Assembly: GCA_027627225.1 (NCBI GenBank)
Contig: CM051029.1
Location: 6,134,404 to 6,198,403, forward strand
Reading direction: 5' to 3'
Source: Congeria kusceri
Lineage: Eukaryota; Mollusca; Bivalvia; Myida; Dreissenidae
Length of the DNA: 64,000 bases
In this document: positions 23,501 to 33,009 of the stretch, piece by piece
Position numbering within the stretch: position 1 is the stretch's first letter
Layout: every line of letters starts with the position of its first letter
Notes under the pieces: model-generated
What the model was told of the DNA's origin: nothing
Database searches by the model: none
What the model saw: only the letters and a program-made list of their open reading frames with translations
Translations under genes and position numbers: made by a program

Positions 23501-25097
23501 TTGTATTAAATATATGTTGAAGGTCAATAATTCATGCAGACAGAACAGACGAAAATATAGGTAGGTAATGATTAATTAATTCTTTATAAATAGTATTGCT
23601 GTATCCATTGCAACCAGTCATTAACATGGTTCATTACACGTTGTAGCAGTCTAGTAATTAAAGAAAGAGTGATTGAGGTAAAATGCAATGCAATGAACAA
23701 GTGAACAAGTAAGCAAAACTAATATACAAATATCCGAAAAGCATGCATTGAAATCAGTACACAATTTCGCTCTGTTTAAGACTTCAAAAATGTGACAATG
23801 CGACATTTCATTTTTTATTATTTTCTGCATATCTGGCAGTTATCGTCTAAATTTCGCATGTCGATCACATTACACACATCGATAATTATTGCCCAAATCT
23901 CGCGTTATCGCATCGTTGTGTCTTCGCCCGCGGACTAATTATATAAGCAGGGCGAATTCATGTACTGGCTCCGGCTACATTTATTGCTTGTTTTCCTGGC
24001 ATAAATGTAAAAAAGATGGCACATGCCGTCCGATGGTGAATATATGGTCATATTTGTAAACGCTTTAACAAAAAAAAGAAGAATATATGTTTAATATAAA
24101 CGTTATATTTGTCAGGCGGTGCTTAGTTGAAAATAAATACCAGTGCGACAGTCCTTAACATAGCGTGCATATTGTCCGGGGGCGATGTTCCGACAACGCG
24201 ACATTTGGGCGATAATTATCTCTGTGTACTCTGTATTTCTACTAAATATGTGCATTTCGAGATCGAAATACATCCATGGCAGAGTCATGCACACACATGA
24301 CCTAACACATTTAACCCTACCGTAATGACTGATGCAAGTTTGTATAAAAAAGCCTGGTTACGTTAGCTATTACAGGCCAGGGAGCAGCCAATTCATACAA
24401 AACAACAAGCCATATGAGCATCTCATGATGTTTGCGTAAGTAATTGTCTGATCGACATCACTATATATATATGTACAGATGTCATATCAATTGGGTAACG
24501 TGATCAATTTGTGTTATTAATTGTCTAAGCATATTACATTGAATAATGCATATTAGTATTCATCATCTCATCATCTCAACACGATTTAATAAGTAAAGCA
24601 TATTGCAAATATTATAACCAAATCATATTTCTTGTATTCAGGAAAAATATCAACGCCGCAGACGGAAGTTACTCAACCATCAAATTGGGTAATGAAATAA
24701 TTTGCCGTTATACATTTGAAAGACACCTAGCCCAGCATGTAAATACCTTGAATTTCCCTGCTACTTAGTCAGATATCACTGCTTGGGTGGACATGTTTAA
24801 TCTTTACCCGTAACCCTTATTAAATAAGTGAAATCATCAGAGAGTCACTGTTTGAATACCTTTCCCGTCAATTATGTTCGCGGTTGTTTCGTTTTTTTGG
24901 TAGATGCTTCAGCTACTCGTCAAGACAGAACATTTGAAGAACTAGAAATCCGTGAATCATCGAGACTATCTGTTTATGACACTCCACGAGACAATACGAC
25001 TTCCACTGACAGTCGATATAGGATGTCCACGCTAGAACAATGTGCGGTGTCAACTGATGACCAGGAATACGTTAATATGAAACTGTCGACTCTATAA
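11545..25097 (+). CDS. Ig receptor gene, family member 2: signal, Ig exons, tyrosine-rich tail, no TM found
   Basis: Exons: signal 11545-11593; a 20518-20865; b 21299-21604; c 22434-22730; d 22942-23229; tail 24381-24435 (or from 24376, an alternative acceptor), 24642-24688 and 24904-25097. Exons b and c each contain one in-frame stop (TGA 21511-21513; TAA 22499-22501), but both are phase 1-1 and can be skipped. Signal+a+d+tail sums to 981 nt, a frame of 326 residues. Tail motifs: PYEHL, GSYSTIKL, TFEELE (where pseudogene 1 has Tyr), VYDTP, EYVNMKLSTL. The e-h, FN3 and TM exons found in relatives are missing between 23230 and 24375, so the spliced product would join an Ig domain directly to a cytoplasmic tail. 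Either a deletion derivative or an assembly product; a working receptor is doubtful. Confidence 0.6.
11794..12445. repeat. Minisatellite of about 21-22 bp units in intron 1
   Basis: Some thirty degenerate copies of gatggatgtgtgtatggtct with unit variants of 18-24 bases. It begins about 200 bases after the signal exon of family member 2. It creates an artificial His/Thr/Ile-rich open frame on the minus strand. Confidence 0.95.
12450..13580. other. Intronic or intergenic sequence without recognisable features
   Basis: No exon-like homology seen on either strand. Confidence 0.5.
13584..13652. repeat. Exact 34-bp tandem duplication
   Basis: The unit cgtgactgtgccaactattg... starts at 13584 and again at 13618; the two copies are identical over 34 bases. 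Confidence 0.9.
13975..14276. mobile_element. Fold-back (inverted-repeat) element
   Basis: A nested palindrome. The centre pairs tcaccggtaagggagacaat (14101-14120) with its near-exact reverse complement at 14157-14176. Outward, actcaatagcattaaaataa (about 14070) pairs with the region around 14225-14245, and ccgattactacccattat (about 13978) pairs with the region ending near 14272. This is the architecture of a fold-back MITE. No coding capacity. Confidence 0.75.
14223..14470. repeat. About 129-bp tandem duplication at edge of fold-back element
   Basis: The block taatgctattgngtatcctc ... aataatgggtgtatcgg ... cttaaaatagcaagct is present at about 14223 and again at about 14352 with modest divergence. 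Confidence 0.75.
14475..17335. other. Intron 1 of family member 2 (continued), no recognisable features
   Basis: AT-rich, with only short unsupported frames. No repeat family or exon recognised. Confidence 0.5.
17413..19005 (+). CDS. Non-LTR retrotransposon reverse transcriptase, C-terminal part
   Basis: A single open frame of about 530 codons. It begins inside the reverse transcriptase domain: KAFDGCKHHQLW corresponds to motif A minus its upstream portion, GTKQGCVSS to the motif B region, and LLFADDIAAVAE (about residue 130) carries the catalytic FADD. A C-terminal zinc knuckle-like segment CPLC...ELHFLTVC near residues 455-480 resembles the zf-RVT domain. The N-terminal third of RT and any endonuclease are absent, so the copy is 5'-truncated and cannot transpose alone. 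The frame is undamaged over 1.5 kb, suggesting recent insertion. It sits in the sense orientation in the presumed first intron of receptor member 2. The clade cannot be set by eye. Confidence 0.88.
   Translation: MNTCPKMDDITNKRNAVCIYVQNIKNYIFFKAFDGCKHHQLWNSLIRKGVDRNCRLLSVFKSIYSQLRSCVKLKNGLTDFFSCHIGTKQGCVSSTIIFALFINDLVSYLKQHCGSGIFISNEVDEIHALLFADDIAAVAETAGKLQSQIDRISEFCDFTGMRLNLEKSKIVVFRNGGPLRRYEHWIFNNTPVQIVSFYRYLGSFFTPKLCWTKTKQTLVNQAKKAMGSIFRYQKHFGSFNHSEAFKLFDSIVKPIILYSSELWGYQTCNTIESVQVQFCKRITCLNQNVTNNFALSECGRLPLFVSYMCRCIKYWVKLTKMQTNRYPKQCYLMLRRHDEIGRTTWATCVKMVLFLHGFGHVWISDGPGNDVAFLDIFCKRLTDCARQSLLGDINSTSKGLHYKLYKTLIEPEKYISVPLTYRLKHCLSNFRCSGHQLMIEKGRYIGIDREFRFCPLCLHRNVYSIENELHFLTVCPTYVDLRQRYFRDIWLTLPATEQLFIKIMSNTNVQSIFALARYLDAAFTLRASLL
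19006..19770 (+). mobile_element. LINE 3' UTR with internal tandem repeats and (TTGAA) tail
   Basis: After the stop, blocks containing gtgtataacaatgtgaatat and ttaacagtttagccattgtt recur about three times between 19040 and 19500 with a period of roughly 150 bases. Near 19725 gggccggaggccttatatta is followed by aaaataaacgaattgaattgaat, a polyadenylation-like signal and a short pentamer tail typical of a non-LTR 3' terminus. Confidence 0.7.
19771..20517. other. Intron sequence up to exon a
   Basis: Nothing recognised except a T-rich polypyrimidine tract at about 20470-20515 leading to the acceptor ttactag at 20511-20517. Confidence 0.5.
20518..20865 (+). CDS. Cysteine-rich Ig-like exon a of family member 2
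   Basis: Open phase-1 exon of 348 bases. It encodes an Ig-like fold with LFTCSI as the B-strand cysteine, KVRWHR as the C-strand tryptophan and DRWRCSAVI as the F-strand cysteine. Between them is an extra cysteine set, STCHAP, ECHCNSS and VYTCAIK. The same pattern recurs in the minus-strand exon at 49774-50127 (MCYP, ECFCNSTMVYSC, WKCSA) and, broken, at 1219-1572. It follows directly on the signal exon in the member at 49774-50287. The donor is CTAA|GTATG. Confidence 0.8.
20912..23293 (+). repeat. 2,382-bp duplicated block, copy A
   Basis: Appears identical to 26170-28551 at a constant offset of 5,258 bases, including introns and both nonsense codons. I compared several segments and both boundaries and found no difference or indel. 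It holds exons b, c and d. Outside the boundaries, sequence identity stops abruptly. Confidence 0.95.
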
Positions 25098-26169
25098 AAG
25101 TGGTGTCAACGATTTCCTCAATATCTAATGTTATGTAACGGAAATGAAGTTGTTTGTGTGTGCAAGTTCTTATTATTGGGTTGTATATGCATTATTATGT
25201 TATCTCGTTTATTTCGAATCTGTTCAGATAATATAATTGTATTTTGCAACATATGTATGTAGCAAATCTCGAAATCAGTAGACGCATACGCTATTTAAGA
25301 ACTGGCCTAATGAAATTGACCACTTAGTCAAATTTAGTTTGACTGTCTTGCTGAATTGTTCTTAGAACTGTTAAGCATAACCATACATTAACTCGGTCCG
25401 TAATTAGCATTACAATGCATCAACTCGGTCGGTTAGAAACATTTCCCTGCATGCATTCAGTCCGTGAGTAGCATTGCCATGCACTAACTCGGCCCGTGAG
25501 TAACATTAACGTGCATATAATGCAATGCAATGATGGTACTGCTTACATAAAACAGAGTTATTGTTAAAGCCATTGTTAATGGCTAGGAAACCAATTAGCT
25601 CCTAGAAGCTCCGTTATTGTATTTACTTAAACTTCTGTACGTTTTGTCCGAGATGTTGGATTCCTAACACAATTTGTTTAGACAATGCGAGTAATTCTGG
25701 AGTATTTTGCGGCGTTATTCTTGTTCTGTAATTATACATAAGTCCAGGTGTAATGCTAAAGCAAAAATATATATATATAACACAGACACAACATTAAGCA
25801 TCGTGTGCTTACTCAGTTTTGATAGTATGCTATCAAACGTTTAATGCTATAGATATGTCCGCAGGTAAGCAAGGGTCCCATGCAATAGCAATCTATGGTC
25901 ATGTTCGTGCTTTTGAATTCTAATACATAATACAAGAACAATAGTTTATACAAAGTTTTATATATAAACACTGTTATTTCTCCTGGCAGTGCATGGTAAC
26001 AGAGGGCAAGTTTAGAATGCCACATCAACTTAATGACAACAGTTGACCTTATTAAACATAAACCACACATGGATTTATTCAGGGAACAAAGACCATTTCA
26101 TTATACATTTCTTACTCTGAATATCTAAGTTGTGTTTGTTTCAGGGACTATTCATACTACTTTTTCACT
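23294..26169. other. Unique spacer between the duplicated blocks, holding the tail exons
   Basis: 2,876 bases present only once. It contains the three tail exons of member 2 (24376-25097) and no TM or FN3 exon that I can find. After the stop at 25097 there is about 1 kb with short tandem phrases (aactcggtccgtaa / actcggcccgtgag near 25390-25500). Confidence 0.6.
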
Positions 26170-28551
26170 AGGTTCATATTGCGTTTGAAATAAACTGTTA
26201 TATTTACATTTGATTTCAGTTTTTATTTTCAAAATCTATAATATTTTTTTCATATATATGTTTATATGTTTGTATTCCATTTTAAAGCAGAAATAAACTT
26301 CGGATTTCTAAATCATTAATGATGACAGCCATTTGCCATTACTTACCTCAAATAAATGACCCGCGGATGTTAATACGGGTTTCTCTCCTAGTGATGTCTC
26401 TGGATTTTCCTGATTTGTATAAATACGTGGATTTTAAAGAACAGTGTATATGCTAGTCACAGTTTCGATTATACGTTTGTACGCTAGTTTACATTTTCTT
26501 GTGTAGGCTACTGTATAATGTATGTCAACAAGCAATTAAACTTTGTTTTATTTCAGTTACACTCAGCTCTTTGACATTTCTACCCCGACCTGTAACATAC
26601 GAGTCTTACCCTATATACAATGCCACTTCAACATTCATATGCATCACTTTACAGAGCATACCAGCGGCAAGTATTGACTGGTTCGAAGATGGCATAAATA
26701 TCACTGACATTGCCAGTTATGAATACAGCTCGTATGTGGCTTCAAGTGCTGTAAAATATACACCAAACTGATATATCAGCAAGAATTTGTCGTGCGTGGC
26801 AACCTATGTATACAAGAACATAACCATCAACCACCTTAAAGGAACGAATTTGAAAATTCAATGCAAGTAGCAGTTATCACTCTTATGCGACTATTTACAT
26901 ATCATTGACAACGATACCATGTATAATAGAAACTATGTCTGTAATTAATATGAAATCAAATTTCCACCAACAAAAAATCAATTTCCCACTGTTAAAATAT
27001 TGTCTTCAGCAAGTTTAAGAATCACTTTGAATTGAATGTACCAGGCATATTTTTTATGAATGGATATTGAAAACAATAGTTAATCGGCTCTATGTCTGAA
27101 TGAAGAATAGATTCAGAAATATTATACATTCAACAAGTCAGTTCATTGGGATAAGTTAATACTGGTTTTGGTAGTGGAATAGGCAACACGTTTGATTGAA
27201 GTGGAAGCAAATTTTGTTTTGTTTTGGCTTTTAACATTAATTCATGATACTTAACGTTAACATTGAACTCGTTGGAATGATGGCGTGTACAGACGGCTGA
27301 CCTTACCTTACGGTAAATATATGTTGTACCACTGCGTCTGCTGCTTTGAAAATTGTGAACTGCAAATATTGTTCATAACTCATTGTTTAACTTAGTGCAC
27401 ATCAATCACATTACCTACAATTCATTTCAAACGGCTTCTCATACTATTGGTGATATAACGATATAGTATCACAGTATAATACTCTATGTTGTATTTGATT
27501 GAAATGACCGCCGGGTTACTTTTGCGATTAAATGCAGTCTTTTCTTAGGAATATATCAAAACTGTTTTAAATAGCAAGCATAAGAGTTGTCAAAAATTGC
27601 ACGAGTTAGAAAATGATTATATTAAGCACATATTGTATGGCACCAGCCGAAAGTAATATTGTATTGACATGTATTGCATTTGCTTAATTAGACCCAGTTT
27701 CAAAACCAGTAATTGCTATGAATAACAAGAACGTCTCCGAAGCTGTATATGCCACATAAATTGTCCCTATAGAGTTTAGATGCTCCTCTTCCAGATATCC
27801 ACCTCCATCATATCGCTGGACCTACCCCGGTGGAAACGCGACCGGAGACAGTGTGAGGTTGCAGTTTGACCGTTTTTCCACTGCACAATCAATTCTATGT
27901 GTGGCAACTAACGCCTATTATTCACTGAACGGATCGACTGATACCCAGACAACAACAAATATGAACACATTAAAGCTGCATGTGTCGTGTGAGTTCACGT
28001 GTTAATAAGAAGATCCTTTGAAGTAAAATATGTTGGTACAAAATTGATATTGCTTACATTGTTCTTTTCAGGTTTCATTATTTGAAACACACTTTATTAT
28101 TGTTAAAAGCGTTGCGTATTAAAATAGTATAGCATAATACTAACTAATAATGCTAAATATTTTGCAAAGTGATGTTATCACATATAATCACATTTTCAGA
28201 CTCCCCATCTTTTAAACGCTTCGTGGACAAAGGTAATATTTACACTTTTACTGAAACTAATATAAGAATAGTGAGAGGTGACAACATCAGCATTGAATGC
28301 GAGCGGGACGCTAATCCACCGGTCAATGTATCCTGGAAGGGACAGCAGATAAATTTGTCTATACTAACAGTCACTAATATACAGCAAGACACGACGTGGA
28401 CTTGTCTTGCTTTTAACTTTATTTTGGACGAATATGGACAGGACACTCAAGAATCTGTGCAACAGACCTTATCAGTTTCAGTATTATGTAAGTATAAGCA
28501 TGTATGGGGTGTGATTTTTATTGTTGTATATCATTGTTTTGTATGTGTGCG
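26170..28551 (+). repeat. 2,382-bp duplicated block, copy B
   Basis: Second copy of 20912-23293, with exons b 26557-26862, c 27692-27988 and d 28200-28487. It carries the same TGA in b and TAA in c and the same GC donor after b. Confidence 0.95.
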
Positions 28552-31500
28552 TGCGCATATATGCCGTCATATTATTTAATACATACTGTTTAACAGTTTT
28601 CTTTCCCTTTTTAAAATGGTAAGACTATTTCAAAGAATATGATTCATACGTGCATTACATTAGCCATATAGAATATTGTCGACACGTGCATCAAACATTG
28701 TAAAACATTTTATATTGTTTAATTAGTGTTTAATTGTGAACAAAACAGTTCTGCCCAGTAGTTTAATATGTTTGTTTTGCTTTCAACATAGATGGCCCTG
28801 ACGTTCTCACTATAAGGTATAGCGTAGTACCGAACATGTCTACTATTGGAACCGTGCAAGCCAATGGATTGATCTCTTTGATCGAAGGCAGCAGTGTGCA
28901 GCTTATCTGTTCGGCAAACAGTACCCCGCATTCCACTTATACATGGGGCCCGGGATATAACACCGCCGTACGTAATATATCAGATGTTACAAGAGATGCG
29001 GATGTACCTTTCACATGCTCAGCTCAGAATACAATTTGTACTACTCTTAGAGGAAATGTAACGGAAAGCACAAATACAACAATAAATGTGTTTATTATAA
29101 TAGAATGAGCGCTTACCCTCTATTTCATTATGTTATTTTTTTCTAGTGAATTACATGTACATCATATGTGCCTCTTACATTGCAGGGTGTTATGATTCAC
29201 AAAAGTTATTTATAAATTATATATAATCAAATAATAATAATACAATATTTTGTATGGATGATACAGACCCGCCAATTGTTCAACAAAAAAAGAATCAAAA
29301 TGTTCTTTTAAACACGGTTTTCACTACTGTAGGCAACTTGAGCAGTGTTGGTAACCCACCAGACACAAACTACACATGGATAAGAAGAGATACTAATATA
29401 ACTATCGGTACTGAAACTATTGTCGGTACAATGCAAACATTAACAATTAACCACATCGGATTAACAGATGAAGGTGAATACCGATGTAACGTGTCAAACA
29501 GAATGCAGCCTATTGGAAGCAAAGTAGTGTACGGTTTTAGTGAGGCAACATTCTATATAAATGTTCAATGTAAATTGTATGATTATCACTTTTAGCTCGA
29601 CTTTTCGAAGAAAAGGCAAACTATTCTACTCGCCCCGGCGTCGGCGTCGGCGTTCTTGCCAGGTTAAAAGTGCTTGAGATATTCCATTCATATTTAAAAC
29701 ACGTATTCACTATATTTAAATCAACCCATAGGCCAGTTTTGATAACTCTAGTTTGAAAATGATTTTTATGGGTATTTTTACACTTAGACATTTTACTTTT
29801 AAGGTATTTGGGGAGGTAAAAGTGTTTAAGTAAGCTAGTTTCTCAGGAATGGCTTGAAGGATTTCATTCAAACTTAAAACGCGTATTCCCTATATGTAAA
29901 ATGAGCCCATAGGCCAATGTTGATAACTGTAGTTTGATTTTTCATTAATTATGTGCCTTTTTTCACTTGGAAATTTTACATTCCTGTGGGTGAGGTGGCG
30001 GAATCAACTTTTGATTTCCGCTCTTTAACTCGATAATGAATCTTCATACATAGATACCCTAAAGCAATACCTTACTTGGGATTACATTTGCGATAAGTTG
30101 AGATACGTTTGGTGGAAATAAAGTCAAGGTCACTGTTCCTAAAAATAGAAAAAAACTGTCTCTGATCAATAACTTGCGAACAAATTAGATACCGTATTGC
30201 GAGACATTACGTGAGATTGCATATGGGGTGGGTGGGGTCAATGTCACTGTTTATAAAATTTGAAAACATGTTTCCACTTAGTAACTCGAGAACGAAATTC
30301 ACCATGTTCAATTGTTTCTTACTTTCCAAACAGCTTTTTAATGCCAGTAACATATACAAAGATGTCGTGCGCGCTGTCCTCCGTCAGCTCTTGTTTAACG
30401 TTATAATGCGTTTGTACATGAAGTATAAATAAACATACCTTTTCAATTTGAACACTATTTAAATACAGAAATAACTTCATGTTTGTAGAATGTATTTTTG
30501 TGATAAACTGTTCATCATTTGATTAAGACCCACACCCCGAAATTTGAATCTTAGTGGCATTTGTAGAAATGATGAACACAATGTTGAAAATAAGGTGTTA
30601 CCTGTATAGTGCACACATTTGTTAAACATGCATCGGGTTTTATGTCATGCTTAAATTAACTTTTGCAACCTAACTATTTAAGGGTATAATTGACGAAAGA
30701 GACAATAATAAAACTAAGCAATGAAATGGTCGTTACTTAAATCTTTTTCTTGATACCAATATTGTTGTCCTTGAAACCATATGATTTGTTCATATAAACA
30801 GTACGTTTATCGCACATGTTAATTAATATATCGGTGAACAAATGTATAAACCAATAAAGTCTTCTTTCAGATATGGCAGGCATTCGGACATTCGAAGCAA
30901 ATAGATCTAAATTCACAATCGTCGTTAACCAGGGCGACACAATAGAGCTGGTATGTGATGCCGACGGTGACCCTGAACCTGTTGTTCGTATCGTTAACGC
31001 AGCTCGTGGAAGTGAAACACTCCTAATCGAAAAAGAAGGACGCATCGCCAAATCTTACATTCATTCAGCGAGATGTGAATATGATAGTGGAATGTATCAA
31101 TGTCTGGCAAATAATAGTTATGATAAGGAACAACGGGAAGATATGCTTACTGTATTCGTTCAATGTAAGAAATAATTATATAATGCAGTACTAGGTTACA
31201 TTTGAATTTTTTAAATAGGACTGGTATCAGTTCATAACATAACTCAAACAATATTAAAATTTGTCTTTTGTGCATAGGTTCACCAAGAGTGTCGCCTTTT
31301 TCACCTCCAACACACGAATTGTACAGAGCTCCTAACGATTCTGCTGTGTTCACCTTCAAACTAATTGCTTATCCTGAGCCCAAGAAGTCAGACTTCATTT
31401 GGTACAAGCGCGTTAATGATAAATGGACAATTTCCAGTGACAACAAATGTTTGGTTAATATCAGTGAAAATAGAACGCAAACACAACTGACGATTCTCCG

Positions 31501-32322
31501 CGTGGACGTTGGTGATTATACAGAGTACATAGTGATCGTTATCAAAGCATTGGGTTCAACAGTGGAGATGTTTGCATTACACGCGCAATGTAGGAATCTG
31601 CTCGTACATGTAGACATGTATTACCCGTGTTAACATTTAGTTTTCCTTTACATTATGTATGAAACACAACTATATTAACAGTTTGCAAGAGTATTGATAT
31701 GTATTAAGAATGAAACTTGACACGTATAATTATGTTTGCATATGCATATTATACTTTGTTGATCGAACGAATATACAATTTTATAGCAATACCAGATGTT
31801 CCGAAGGATTTGCGAATTGACCGGGTAGGAACAACGGACATTGTTATTGCATGGATTCCGGGTTTTAATGGCAATGAGGATCAGAACTTCACTGTTCGAT
31901 ACAAAGAAGTCGACATTGAAAGCTGGACGAATATCTACGTAGCAAGTTCTGTTATAAGCTATACCTGGACAATTGAGGGATTAAAACCTGGCACGACATA
32001 CCAACTCGAAATGCTGGCAGAAAACAGAATAGGCAAATCAGAATGGACTGCAGAGATAATAGAAACTACTATTGTGGATACAGGTTAGAACAAGTATTAC
32101 AACCATGTATTGTTAACGCCGTTAACTTTAACTGACACCCGTGGCCTGGTAAAGGAACATCGCATGTCTACAGTTTAATATTTTTTACCAGATTTTATTC
32201 GTCTGTTTGTTATTTCAGTTGAGAAGGGCTCGGCTGCCCCTGCTATTGGTGGTGCAATAGGCGGTTCAGCTGGAGTTGGTATAATTATCGCTGTAGGAAT
32301 AATAGGAAAGCTTTTTACTTAA
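26557..32322 (+). pseudogene. Ig/FN3 receptor, family member 3: 5'-truncated, tail-less
   Basis: Exons: b 26557-26862 (stop), c 27692-27988 (stop), d 28200-28487, e 28792-29108, f 29267-29569, g 30871-31164, h 31278-31589, FN3 31787-32083, TM 32219-32322. Exons d, f, g, h and FN3 are fully open and phase 1-1. Exon e lacks the donor seen in its pseudogene 1 homologue and runs into TGA. FN3 shows the usual WIPGF, NFTVRYK and LKPGTTYQLE landmarks. The TM exon encodes a glycine-rich membrane span (AIGGAIGGSAGVGIIIAVGI) then KLFT and TAA, because the donor of the homologous exon is lost. No signal exon, exon a or tail exists nearby. If the leader and exon a of member 2 are spliced to d-f-g-h-FN3-TM, the frame is open for 664 residues, so the two units might form one tail-less surface protein. 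Otherwise a pseudogene. Confidence 0.65.
29594..30396 (-). mobile_element. Interspersed non-autonomous element, copy A (intron f-g)
   Basis: One end reads agctcgacttttcgaagaa followed by ctactcgccccggcgtcggc; the other reads cgcgctgtcctccgtcagct. Both ends match, in reverse complement, the element at 57031-57973. Internally two copies of a roughly 155-base block (with acccataggccag / gcccataggccaa) repeat. No open frame of note. It lies in the intron between exons f and g of family member 3. Confidence 0.75.
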
Positions 32323-33000
32323 ACAAAGTTATTGTTCTTTCAATTAATATGTGTTCACATGTCGTGCTTGGCAATATACAAGTGTATTTTGGTAATGAAA
32401 ACGCTTTACCTACTGAATTTGATTGGACATTTAATATGTGAAATGGGTACTAATAATACCTTATAAAACGTCATTTATTATGCAATATTGTTTTCTTTTT
32501 AGCGACATATTTTCTTACCTTTTCGCAAATACATGCACCAATGTTTACTTACACTTATGGTTAAATAAGTGCTTACATTTCGGACTACGCGGGACCCACG
32601 AACAACACAATTTAAGATACTAGTATGCTGTGAATTTTAACAGAGATCTATTTATTTTACTTTCATTAGCTATATTGATAAATCTGTGACTTTAACAATA
32701 ACAAACTGTGTTGGTCCAGTAGCTGAAATGGCTATTGGGGACCAAAATTTCAAATTGACAACTTAAAATTCTAATAATTTTTTAAAGAGAAGTATATTTT
32801 AAACCTTAAATTGTAATATGTAAAAATAAAGCATATTTTCAACTTACATTTATAAAAAATTTAAAATGAAGCATATGTTCATCTGTTTTGGGAATACATT
32901 AAACTTGATAAATAAAATATAGCCTGTATTTATTCATAATAAAATTTTTAACAACAATTTCAATGGACATTTGCCACCATAATATCAATTTTAGAAGGAA
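32323..33000. other. Non-coding AT-rich stretch after the TM exon
   Basis: No tail exon homologous to the other members is found in this interval. Confidence 0.5.
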
Positions 33001-33009
33001 TTGAAGAAT

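Noticed and set aside
23930..24020. Possible missing TM exon (LHLLLVFLA) between exon d and the tail
   Set aside because: The hydrophobic run is about nine residues, ends at a stop and lacks a donor; too short to span a membrane.
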